DNA of 64,000 nucleotides, taken from positions 39,830,501 to 39,894,500 of the forward strand of contig NC_072896.1 in the NCBI RefSeq assembly GCF_027943255.1, given 5' to 3'. The stretch comes from Anastrepha obliqua (taxonomy: Eukaryota; Arthropoda; Insecta; Diptera; Tephritidae). A model generated the notes under the pieces. It was given only the letters and a program-made list of their open reading frames with translations. It ran no database searches and was not told where the DNA came from. The first letter of the stretch is position 1; every line of letters begins with the position of its first letter. Of this stretch, positions 37,001-44,689 are shown one piece after another. Both the position numbers and the translations under genes were made by a program.

Positions 37001-37336
37001 CACATCCCACTCAACTCTTCTACTTCAATATTTTAACACCAAAATGCTTAGTATCCGCAGCTTTAATAATAGGACCAATACTTATGTAATATTTCTTAAA
37101 AGGGTAACTAACCTTTGTAGCGCATCCTCCGTGTCTTTTTGCTGTCTTCGAATTGTTTCGACTGATTTTATTAAAGCTTCTATTTCATTTCCTGCATCTA
37201 AGTAAATTATTAAAGGAGGATCCAAAAATCCTTCATCTTTAGAAGACTCCTCGTTTACCTCGACAGCGCCAATATTATTCGCGAGCCACAGGAGAAATAC
37301 TTCAAAGTAGCACAGGCGCAGAATTTGTTTGTTCAT
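21984..37336 (-). CDS. Gene B: secreted fibrinogen-related protein with a 17-exon amplified coiled coil
   Basis: Minus-strand gene. CDS exons: 37113-37336 (start), seventeen 84-bp coil exons between 35661 and 24034, 22115-22669 (FReD) and 21984-22041 (stop TAG). The spliced CDS is 2265 nt, about 754 aa. Exon 1 ends two bases into a codon, each coil exon takes one base and leaves two, and the FReD exon takes one, so any number of coil exons keeps the frame. The product is predicted to be secreted: signal peptide, about 500 residues of coil, then a lectin-like fibrinogen domain. FReD proteins of insects and snails are known as oligomeric pattern-recognition lectins; an immune role here is inference. 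Introns carry a 5.4-kb LINE, and the 3' UTR carries a Tc1 element. All exons read open, but splicing and expression are unproven. Confidence 0.75.
22115..22669 (-). CDS. Gene B fibrinogen-related domain exon
   Basis: 185 codons opening with KAERKLSAIRDCT and containing the FReD signature: NGVRYKDGIYEL, a paired-Cys segment (YCLTKCLPEDPKDCYPW), a WSEYQAGFGN stretch, DYFIGL, and near the end GRCARKQRRGWWYN. Six cysteines are visible. The Asp-rich calcium loop usually found just before the Cys-Ala pair is reduced to ATDG, so calcium binding may be weakened (inference). The acceptor is TATTTTAG and the donor CG|GTAAGT; the domain finishes in a small exon at 21984-22041. The family call is firm on motifs, but I could not assign a Drosophila orthologue. 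Confidence 0.85.
22670..24033 (-). other. Gene B intron between FReD and coil exons
   Basis: Matches 45318-46721 and, decayed, 47280-47890. Open frames here (such as 23052-23390 minus) are broken in the third copy, so I treat them as non-coding. Confidence 0.45.
23990..28786. repeat. Coil-exon tandem array, proximal part (13 units)
   Basis: Units of about 357-417 bp, each one 84-bp exon plus a conserved intron (landmarks: GGTACGCATAACAGAATGCC, a T-rich tract, GCTGGATGAGCTTGACATTC). Unit length varies with the T tract and with loss of a 28-bp CAATGAGTCACC... block. A block of four units is repeated at a 1535-bp offset (24832 to 26367, 25231 to 26766, 25600 to 27135), with one further single-unit duplication (27135 to 27508). 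Confidence 0.9.
24034..35661 (-). CDS. Gene B coil-exon array: seventeen 84-bp phase-2 exons
   Basis: Exons (plus coordinates): 24034-24117, 24429-24512, 24832-24915, 25231-25314, 25600-25683, 25971-26054, 26367-26450, 26766-26849, 27135-27218, 27508-27591, 27881-27964, 28278-28361, 28673-28756, 34464-34547, 34835-34918, 35210-35293, 35578-35661. Each lies between a TTTTAG acceptor and a GTGAGT donor (GTAAGT in the 24034 copy) and encodes 28 residues with a core like KRLAELERKLQS. 28 residues are exactly four heptads, so the coil register is kept. I saw no stop in any copy. Variants are mostly single substitutions (G/E, R/S/T, L/V, A/V). The copy nearest the FReD exon has a distinct end (VIEQQ). 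The intron parts of each unit are also conserved, showing recent unit-by-unit duplication. Confidence 0.75.
28916..30653 (-). pseudogene. I-like LINE ORF2, RT palm to RNase H, one frameshift
   Basis: Resumes after the stop: HFIYADDVVIFSNTKN (catalytic Asp pair), LKILGIIFDKRLTYKQHCEY, SKIDFGLVIYGH. The frame then shifts near 30172, consistent with loss of one AC unit. It goes on as TAKSHLKRLEAPYHAAVRRS, the RNase H (IIFTDGSKTDTCTSFAV, FTAEAAVLLEAVIF, CTDSKSSIEAIL, IMWIPGHSGINGNEIADKRA) and a C-terminal Cys/His segment (CPFCGSNEFTTLHLIDTC). Apart from this shift, the domain is open to its natural stop. Confidence 0.85.
30654..32597 (-). pseudogene. I-like LINE ORF2, endonuclease and RT up to a premature stop
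   Basis: Starts MKILQWNINGLINNFPDL. Endonuclease blocks are CLQETHIP, LLGDFNRWSPLWGS, PDISLASASI and NSDHFPIITS. The RT begins KGKTPGGDRINYAILK, then SYRPISLLPCMSKVLEKMISR, HQFAFQKGLSVIDPL and LSLDFEKAYDRI, and stops at NGIPQG followed by TAA (30666-30668). The next codons in the same frame read PLSVILF, so the stop replaces the Ser of the PQGSPLS block by a single base change. Confidence 0.85.
32601..33992 (-). CDS. I-like LINE ORF1 (Gag-like, zinc knuckles)
   Basis: 463 aa, intact. The N-terminus MSPALGDNRFAALAAS is basic further on. The central part (VTSAYKFPKFVEGKPTPSGV, YHLPEEIEVSWYTAKVKQYY) precedes CKSCQKLGHTLKRC, CVTCAYPPHVETPC and CANCSGPHPSSSKTC, three CCHC-like knuckles near residues 195-260 that bind the element's RNA. 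A low-complexity Asn/Ser/Thr/Pro tail fills the last 170 residues. It ends at a TAA only three bases before the ORF2 ATG and in the same frame. Confidence 0.85.
   Translation of the reverse strand: MSPALGDNRFAALAASPHRKRKKAQAITKDLFPTLPRLQKENPKYLIASTMDSSKPLNAFSCFLIHKALRHISSDILNISELRDGNLLLFVKNSIIANKFIETKNLAGICPVKFELHKNLNSTKGTIYAPCLNYVKEDEIVENLKEQGVTSAYKFPKFVEGKPTPSGVVLLTFERYHLPEEIEVSWYTAKVKQYYPNPMRCKSCQKLGHTLKRCDKTPVCVTCAYPPHVETPCARTLCANCSGPHPSSSKTCPKFIQMKEIITIKTDRKCTIREAINIHKQQIPQKINENSTSFSEMVQQPQNMQKVNSPINNTTVNPNSNAISNNSNPTSNISTDNTIKKTDNSITNNNAITNSTPESNATNIAAPNSTCSQTATRMLVEDFISQIYSSSHNIFSLPTLLTNPSHSNLPTNSSQSSLTSNPSQPNIHTNSSQFSPTSNSSQPNLFSITATPSLPTTNSSDTQ
34168..35946. repeat. Coil-exon tandem array, distal part (4 units and a half unit)
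   Basis: Continuation of the array beyond the I-like LINE. Exons at 34464, 34835, 35210 and 35578, then an intron cut at 35946, where a mariner end begins. Confidence 0.9.
35947..36057. mobile_element. Mariner M3 end fragment in gene B
   Basis: Starts TATCTTCGAGACGAGTGG and ends TTTTGCACAAACCTCGTA, the inverse of the mariner end ACGAG...AAGGTGAATTTTTAAATTTC seen at 49065. Terminal repeat and leader only. Confidence 0.55.
36062..36560 (-). mobile_element. Mariner relic M1, gene B copy
   Basis: Orthologue of 490-950 with the same broken transposase N-terminus (SSRSIAQELKIDHKTVLNYL). Confidence 0.6.
36561..37112. other. Gene B intron 1, inner part
   Basis: Matches 951-1517 and 50221-50779. 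A plus-strand ORF (36603-36881) is present in all copies but has no recognisable motif; treated as non-coding. Confidence 0.4.
37113..37336 (-). CDS. Gene B exon 1: signal peptide and start of coil
   Basis: Starts at MNKQILRLC, chosen over an in-frame upstream ATG because the short basic N-terminus runs straight into a hydrophobic core (residues about 5-22, ending near NNIGA), a typical signal peptide. An acidic linker (EVNEESSKDE) follows, then a heptad-like stretch (NEIEALIKSVETIRRQQK) that begins the coiled coil. The exon ends in CAAAG before a GTTAGT donor, two bases into a codon, matching the phase of the coil exons. Its sisters are at 1518-1741 and 50780-51003 and differ by a few residues (for example NNIGAV versus NSIGAI). 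Confidence 0.75.
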
Positions 37337-38094
37337 TTCACAGCGTCCTCGGGTATCGGACTGTTGCATAGTCTTGTCAACTAATATACGAATAAGAAGA
37401 AATGCGAATTCTTGGCATTAAAAATTCTCTTATCAGCAAGAAATTTGGAATTTTGGTGCAGTTTGCGATGACCTTATTGTTATTTGTGAACAAGATAATT
37501 CTTATTTATTATAAAGTGAATGCACTGAAAGTTCTGAGAATGCATTTTGTATTGCGTCATAAAAAATATATATGTAATATATATATGTATGTGTAATGTA
37601 AAATATGCATGGACAAGTTTTAATAAATAATGGCCCGCAAATTAACTGTTTTATATAACAACATGATTATAATATAATTAGAAAATTTGAAAAAAGAAAA
37701 TGAACCCTATATTTTAAAGCAGTAGTCTATGGTAATTCTGAGGAAAACTTTGAAGAGCTGCAGTTATGAATTAATTACAAATTACTTCGACTTACCTGAT
37801 GCGACTAGCATTTTTTCAACAGAATTTAGTGTGAGAAATAGGTTATGCTAACTGATATGGTATACCAAAATGCTCAGAATGCACTTCTACATTCACTTGA
37901 CCCAATTTTCTAAGCACTTTGCCATTCAGAAGTGTATACCTGCTAAACGAGCAGTTTAAAGGCTTCAGAAGTTGCTTCAGGCTTTGAAAAATGTTAGCAT
38001 TGCATTTTGTTTTTAATTTTCGGGGGAAAAAAGTTACTGGGTGGCAAATTAGGGCTGTAAGATCGTTGACCCTTTAATTGAAAATTTTGAGTAC
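37337..38094. promoter_or_regulatory. Upstream region of gene B
   Basis: Matches 1742-2490 and 51004-51740. It should hold the promoter. A candidate leader exon ends at 37796 before a GTAAGT donor. No clear TATA box found. Confidence 0.35.
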
Positions 38095-38760
38095 TCAAAA
38101 ACTTTCTTGTGTGAGCCGATATATGAGAGCTCGTATTGTGTTAGTGAAGAATGGTTCTTCTTCGGGGGTTGATGTCATGAATGCTCCGCAAAGTTCTGGT
38201 AAATAAATCGTTGTATAGCAATCTGAATTGACTGTTTTCAATTTTTGTAGAGGTACAGTTGTGATAAGACCAGATTTTCCATAAAACAAGCGACTATTCG
38301 ACCATTTGCTTTAAGGTGTCTTTTCCACGAACAACTTTTGTGGGATTAAGCTTGTCTGGGAACGCTCACACTGTCGATTGCTGTTTGTAGTTTGATGTTT
38401 CATATACCAAAGTGCATATTCAGTTACGATGGCACAAATGTGCTTCGACCAACTCATCGAATTTCGTCAATACTTCTTTACATCAATCGATGTGAGTGCT
38501 TTGGGTAATTGCCAAATTATGTCGTATCTAATGAGAACAAATCTACTTAGTACCAAATGCTCACACAATATTGAATGTAAGCTGATCCTACTAATGTTCA
38601 AGGATGTCTCTATCTCTGGATAAGTCAGAAGTCAAAATATGTTGTGCAATGCACTCCTCTATCGGTAAGCCACCTCAAAATTAGTAATAGATCATCGCAG
38701 AAAAATTTTAACGATTAGTTCCTTCTTTTGGACGAGATGAATTTTTCAACTCACTGAAAA
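38095..38760 (-). mobile_element. Mariner relic M2, gene B copy
   Basis: Same fossil as 2480-3300 but lacking the block equivalent to 3018-3187, so most of the N-terminal transposase blocks are gone. Confidence 0.6.
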
Positions 38761-39357
38761 AAGAACAATGAAAGATCTTAAATGCTAACATTGTATGTAA
38801 GTTTATGCTAAAAACAGTACCAAACTTTTCAATAAAAGTATCGAATAACAGCTCATCACTCCTAATGTTGCAAAGACGAACCTGTTAAAAGGAAACCTTC
38901 GTACATTTCAATGAAACTTGGGGACATAAAAGTTTGTACAAGTATATTACTCTTGGTTCAAAGTAGGTCCGACTACTAGACTAAGACAATAATAAGGGAA
39001 CTGAGTTTGGATAAGGTAATGTAATGATTAGAGGTCACAAAAGACAATGTAGTCGATCTGCAAATTTCAAACTGAATCTAATCTAAATTTCCGTCCGACC
39101 GTCTGATGTTGAAAGCTATAACTCTGATTGTCAATGAGTTTCTTTGATTCCAAAGCAGCCAGCCAAAAATAAATTTTACTAAAATTAAAAATTAATTATC
39201 TAATTTGTTTTCGAATAACTTTTTTACTAAAAAAGGAATCGATTTTGAACGATAGAAATCATCATTTTGACCTACGAGATCCATTGCTCGTATTTTTGCC
39301 CACAAATGTCAATTATGATTGACGTATAACGTCATTTGCACAAATTATAAATAGAGT

Positions 39358-39511
39358 GGAGGGACCTTTAGTTTCAAGCCGACTCCGAACGGCGGATATT
39401 TTTTATGATTTTTTTTTCTTCTTTTTGATGTTTCATCGATATTAGAAACTACGCTCTCTCTGAATTCCGAATGGTAGTCACGCTCCAACCCATTCGACTA
39501 CAGCAGCCACC
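39358..39511 (-). mobile_element. SINE remnant, internally deleted
   Basis: Gene B block copy of the SINE at 4150-4430, missing its 3' part and about 70 internal bases. At 39592 the block jumps to sequence equivalent to 18045, a large deletion relative to the other copies. Confidence 0.55.
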
Positions 39512-40042
39512 TTATGCCATTTATAAACAAGAAAAATAGCAAAGTACTCTAAATACTACCTTAGGGGACTCCAGATGACTCGATAAACGAATAAAATGTG
39601 CCAAACCAGTTGATTCCACGCTATTCGGTATACGCAATTGAGAACCTCTCAGACCGCAGTCGAGCTGCGCGTATATACCTACGTAATGAATTAACTCTTT
39701 TATTTTTTGAAGTGAAAACTTCTTTAGAATCGTTGGGAGTGATTTGAGAAAAAGTGAAACGAAAAAGCGACACCAAAAAAAAAGAAGAAAAAAGATATAC
39801 GTATATATATGTATGTATAGAAAATGCTTCATTACCAGGCACACAGAAGGATGGCATAAGCAAATTTAAATTTGTAAATTTATATATGTAAGTATATATG
39901 TGGATATATGTATATATGTTGTGTGTATGTACATATGTATGTGCCTCGCCACAGCAAAACATACGGTAAAATTTCTCAAGAAATCCAGCGCGCATTCATA
40001 GGCACAGCGCACATTCATAGGCACAGCATTGCATGTACAGTA

Positions 40043-40468
40043 GGGCGGGTCGATTTAAAAATCGCTCATTGCTCTATGAAAATCGTATTCTAGGGATCAA
40101 AATAAGAAACTTTGCCGAAGGAACCATTCCTCTAAAACGAATTCTGATGTCCCCCAATTTCAAAATATCACCATTTTTGGCCTTTACATGAAAAAATCAG
40201 CTAAATGGCTATGTTTTTTCTTTATTTTTATTTATTTATAATATTATCTATTTTTTCTCTTAAGAAATTTATTTAGTCAGAACATATGTAAATGAATGAA
40301 TGTGAGTTATAGAAAAGAAACTAAAAAGTTCGACCCATATTGGGGGACATCAGAAATCGTTTTAGAGGTATGGTTCCTTCGGCAAAATTTCTTATTCTGA
40401 TCCCTAGAATATGATTTTCACACAGCAATGGGCGATTTTTTTGCCTTCCCACAAATCGACCCGGCTTA
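40043..40468. mobile_element. MITE with about 130-bp terminal inverted repeats
   Basis: Left end GGGCGGGTCGATTT and right end AAATCGACCCGGC are inverse. The arms continue with ATTCTAGGGATCA, GCCGAAGGAACCAT and TGATGTCCCCCAAT on both sides. Direct repeat ATGTACAGTA at 40033-40042 and 40469-40478. No coding capacity. The length of the direct repeat would suit an 8-9-bp-duplicating superfamily (hAT or P), but this is unproven. Confidence 0.65.
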
Positions 40469-41208
40469 ATGTACAGTAACCTTGAACAGGCTGCTGCGGT
40501 TGTCGAGCATTTAGAAACATATATTTACATACATATATGGGTGCAAACATATTTACGGAGCCGCGGGCACTCGACTTGACAAAAATTGAATATTGGCAAA
40601 TAATTCTACGCGAAATATTCCAATATTGACTATTTTCGAATTGTCGAGAAAATTAGCATATGGGCGGCTCGTTTTATGAATGAAAGTACTTGCTCTTAGA
40701 ACTATGAGCTCGAATTTATAAATCAATTTTTTGATGATGAGTTTTTGTTGCACAGTACAATAGTTGAAACTGTTCGGCGCCGCCGCGACTGTTCAGCGCT
40801 ATGGCACCTAGGATGATGGCCGCTACGCCTGCGCCTATTAATGCATTTTGTTCTTGTAGTCGCTAGGCATAGAATTTTAGCTTTGGACGACATACGCATT
40901 TACAGGAATAAAGTGAGTGGCCTGTGTGTGCGGTTGTATGTAGATGCATATGTGTATATTAATAAGCATTGTTTTGCTGGAAGTTCAGAACACAAATATG
41001 TATGTACGTACATAGGCTAGGCCATAGTATAGCACACATACATATGTATAAAAAATTCAAACCAAGCGTCCTACGAATGTTTGCGTGTATGTTAGTACGT
41101 CTGTGTATTATACGCGTTACGACGCTCATAATAGCAAACGTGTGTGCTGTATTGCGTCCGTATTTTTATATTCGTAAATATTTTAATTTTTAAATATTTA
41201 CCGCAATT

Positions 41209-41382
41209 ATGCCGAAAAATAATGCAGAAAAGTGTCGTGAATTTCGACAGAAAAAAACAACAATTGACACGGTATTTCAAAGATATGTTGACAACATCGA
41301 AACCAAAGCATTTGTATCATATTTTAGCTATCATAAGCCACTCATATCATTTGTTGAAATTGAAAACATTGAGGATGAATAA
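41209..41382 (+). CDS. Small basic ORF, unknown
   Basis: 57 codons starting MPKNNAEKCREFRQKKTTID and ending ENIEDE, with AATAAAAT overlapping just after the stop. The NAEKCREFRQKK head resembles short basic leaders I have seen at the start of insect transposon-linked proteins. The rest (VDNIETKAFVSYFSYHKPLI) is not recognised. It lies in sequence found only in this block. It could be chance or a transposon fragment. Confidence 0.25.
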   Translation: MPKNNAEKCREFRQKKTTIDTVFQRYVDNIETKAFVSYFSYHKPLISFVEIENIEDE

Positions 41383-41514
41383 AATATGAACTTTATAGCA
41401 ATATTATAGTGAACCTATAATTATCCCGCTCCTAATGCTGCCTTCGTCTCATTCTCTCCCAGTTTGTTTTACGGAACGTTTCACTTCTATCGCGTCTAAC
41501 CATTAGACTGGCTT

Positions 41515-42000
41515 TTTTTTTTTATTTATTGATAGACTATAATTATAACTAACATCCATAACACTACACCCAGCAGAAAACTAATAAGTAATTTTCAATT
41601 AACAAAACCCAAGTTAGGTTAGGTTAGGTTGACCTGCCTAGCTGAAAGTCATCATATAGAGCTATTGGTTCTTAATGTTACCAGATGTAACTAGACCTTT
41701 ACGTTTATTTTGATTAGATATCTTGTAATGCGTCTAAGTCTTTTGCGAATCTAGAGACAGAGAGACATTCTATCCTCTCATATTGTAGTGCTTCTAAGTA
41801 TTTCAATCTGGTTCTAGGTTCTAGCTAACGCAAGGCAAGACCATGGATTGCAAAATCTGCAGCTATGGTTGTTTGTAATTGCCATTTTGTATGCGTGTGC
41901 CGCTACTTGTGGCCTGTCAGTATACCTACGATAGTTCTGCTTTCTTTTCTAGACAGGGCCAGTAAAAATCTAGCGGATTTATCTGCATTCTGTGTGCACA
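41515..42000 (-). mobile_element. LINE P, 3' end (copy next to gene C)
   Basis: Orthologue of 18150-18617 with the same GTTAGGTTAGGTTAGG block and the same jockey insertion at its inner edge. Confidence 0.55.
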
Positions 42001-43185
42001 TTTTTTTTTTTTTTTTTTAACTTTATTTTGTATTCTGTCGATACTTACAATTCTTAGAAGACATTTTACAAATATTTGGTTACATTTAAGAGTGGCTTTG
42101 ATTTTAGTATTATAGGAATATTTCCAGTGAAATATCCTTTCTAATAAATAAATTCAATATTTTATAGATGGCTCTTGGACGAGCTGAATTGGTGTTTTTC
42201 TTTTCAACCTTAAAAAGACACATGATGGTGACATGAGGGTAGAGGCCAGTTCATTTGGGTGTGATTGAAGTCGATTTCGGTATTTACTGGTTACATTTTG
42301 TATTTCCTCTTTTATGGAAGGGATGTCTAAGTCCCGATGAATTTGGGCATTTGTCATGTACCACGGAGCGTTGACTAGAGTCTTGAATTTGACGCAGTAC
42401 CCCACAGTTGGTTGCCGTAAGTCCAGACTGGTTTTATCACAGATTTGTAGAGAATAAGTTTGTTGTCCATTGAGAGGGTGGATTTGTGGTTTAGCCGCCA
42501 GTACATATTACGAAATATTAAACCTAGAGCTTTCCTTTGTGCAAAGATATGCGTTTTCCACGTAAGTCGTTTATCCAAACGAATGCCTAGATATTTAGCA
42601 CTATCACATTGCGGAATTGGAATACGGTTTAAGTTGATTTGTGAGCAGGTGGTTCTTTTTGTGGTAAAGGTTACGTGTTGAGATTTATGTTCGTTTACTT
42701 TCAACCGCCAGCTCCGGAGCCATTTGGAGATTTTATTTGTGCTTATTTGGAGCATATAAGAGGCTTCTACGGGGTCCACTGCTGTCGCCATAATAGCAGT
42801 GTCATCGGCAAAAGTGCCAGTTAGTACACCTTTTGTGGTTGGCAGATCGTGTGTAAAAATTAAGTACAGGATTGGACCTAATATACCGCCTTGTGGGACC
42901 CCAGCTTTAATTTGTTGGAAATTGGAAATTTCATTTTCGTAATTTACGTAGAACATTCGTTGGTTTAGATATGATTTAAGGAGCAAATAGGCATTTAGTG
43001 GTAATTTCTTTTTTATTTTAAAGAGTGGGCCTTGGTACCACACTCGGTCGAAGGCTTGTGATATGTCCAAGAAATTTAATGGTCGAAACTTGTATTTTTT
43101 GTCACCAAAGTACCACTGTGCGCCGTTGAAGTAGTTGTTGGCGATGTCATGCGCCTTCGCTATTTCTGTTGCATGAAGGATGTGT
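42001..43185 (-). mobile_element. Jockey-clade LINE fragment J2 (copy 2, longer)
   Basis: A tail as a T run at 42001-42019. Minus frame 42375-43070 and upstream reads HDIANNYFNGAQWYF, NFLDISQAFDRVW, KAGVPQGGILGPILYLIF, GTFADDTAIMA (RT catalytic Asp pair), KYLGIRLDKRLTWKTH and WTYGNQLWG. A frameshift follows, then the NAPWYMTNAQIHRDLDIPS end (42154-42405). 5' truncation near 43185. Jockey clade by the FADDTAI and NAPWY...HRDL blocks, with no RNase H. Confidence 0.8.
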
Positions 43186-44452
43186 AGTCACGCATTTAAA
43201 TGTGGCATTACACATGTTTCCATATGCTTAGAATGGGTGGGTGAGGTAGTAGACGGTAGTTCATTACCAAAGTCAATGGTGCCTACGTTACCGAGGTAGA
43301 CTGTGCATACCGCAACCGATAACCCTTCAAATCAATAAGTTTTTAATTTTTGGAAAATAAATATATTTGTTAAACTATAGCCCATTTATCCAGCTAATAA
43401 TATTAAAAAATACTTTCTTAATTTTACGTTATTCGTTGCAATGTAATTTATATAAAAATGCAAAATGATTAATCGAATATTGATTTTGAATAACTTTTTT
43501 ACTAATTAAAAATAAATGACTTAGGGTGTTGTAAATTCATTGATTTTATGTTTGTATAGTGCAGCTGTTTATATATGTCTAAATATGAGGAGCCAGACTT
43601 TTTGAACCACGAGCTGTATGAGCTCTATGACGATGTGGATAATAACATAACTAAGGGCATCAATATTCAGCGCTGGCGCCGGCTGAGCAGCGACGAGCAT
43701 ATGGATGCAGAAGCTGGCCAACAAAGAATGTGCTAAGATCGCAAGCTAGTGGACAACGACGTACTGACCTTGGCTTGGTGTAACAAATTGGAGAACGCAT
43801 GCAAAGCAGAGACGCCTGGCGAGACTTGTTTGCAGTCGGAATTAATGCGGTAAGAGGTTGTGATCCTTGAGCAGACCATATACATAAGTAAATAAGTAAG
43901 TAGCTCCCACATTTAAATACAGTGGACGCTTCATGGAGGTTCAAAGAAGAGTTAATCATCATAATCATACTCCTATCGCAATGGCAACAAAGATTACATG
44001 CAATTTGAAATATTAATATTATTAATCTAACCACTTTAAAATAGATTCTCCAATCCAAAGAACGCCATAACTATATTGTTAAAGATAATGGACATTTTCT
44101 TCTGTGGATTCTGAAATGAGATAACTGACCATTGGTTAGAGTGTTCCAGTTTGGATCGGGCTTCCTTAGACTCGCAAGCAGATGTAGCACTCCCTACTTC
44201 CGGCACCGAGCTCACAGGAGAAAATGCTTAAATATTTCACACAGTTAAGATTGGCAAAATCCAATCAACCAATCTTGTATATACACATCCACATATTCAT
44301 TTTAACTATGGAACTTCGTTAATTAAAATTTGCTGTGGTCCAGTTATTCTTCGAAAATACTTATGTTTACAAAGAAGTGAGTTACAAACAAGAATTAAAA
44401 GTAAAGAAATTCCTATTTTCGGTAGAGTAAAAAGTTCTCAATGTATATTCAA
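43186..44452. other. Spacer downstream of gene C
   Basis: 43186-43827 is missing from the gene B flank (deletion). The rest matches 19551-20138. It contains a possible pseudogene at 43575-43857. Confidence 0.4.
43575..43857 (+). pseudogene. Possible decayed gene fragment, unidentified
   Basis: ATG at 43575 opens a 53-codon frame (MSKYEEPDFLNHELYELYDD...NIQRWRRLSSDE). Past the break, other frames read LANKECAKIA and then LTLAWCNKLENACKAETPGE to a stop near 43853. The codon texture is richer and more protein-like than the surroundings. I do not recognise the protein. Half of it is deleted in the sister copy at 19551. Confidence 0.3.
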
Positions 44453-44458
44453 TTTATT
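44453..44458 (-). terminator. Poly(A) signal of gene C
   Basis: AATAAA on the minus strand about 175 bases past the stop at 44632. Confidence 0.5.
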
Positions 44459-44631
44459 TCAATAATCAAATGAACAAGCACCAAACTTTACGGGAGCTTT
44501 TTATGAAGCGTAACGTCTTATTTAAATTATCGTTCCGTATCATGACATCCGATCCACCAAAGACATATGCGTACAATATTCCATACCTTTCATACCACCT
44601 AAGAAATAATTTTCTCATATTTTGGTTTTCT

Positions 44632-44689
44632 CTAATGGTTGTCGCAAAGTATCGGCCGAATTGCCAAATAAAAGTAATAAGAAAATTCG
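44632..44689 (-). CDS. Gene C terminal exon
   Basis: Acceptor TTGTTACAG, then EFSYYFYLAIRPILCDNH and TAG at 44632-44634. Orthologous in position to 21984-22041. Confidence 0.75.

Larger units (their letters stand above)
39593..41514. other. Block-specific spacer with ATGT microsatellites
   Basis: 39593-39705 matches 18045-18150; the rest is absent from the sister copies. It holds ATGT/ATAC-rich microsatellites (39790-39950, 40890-41100), an inverted-repeat element at 40043-40468 and a small ORF at 41209-41382. Confidence 0.45.
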
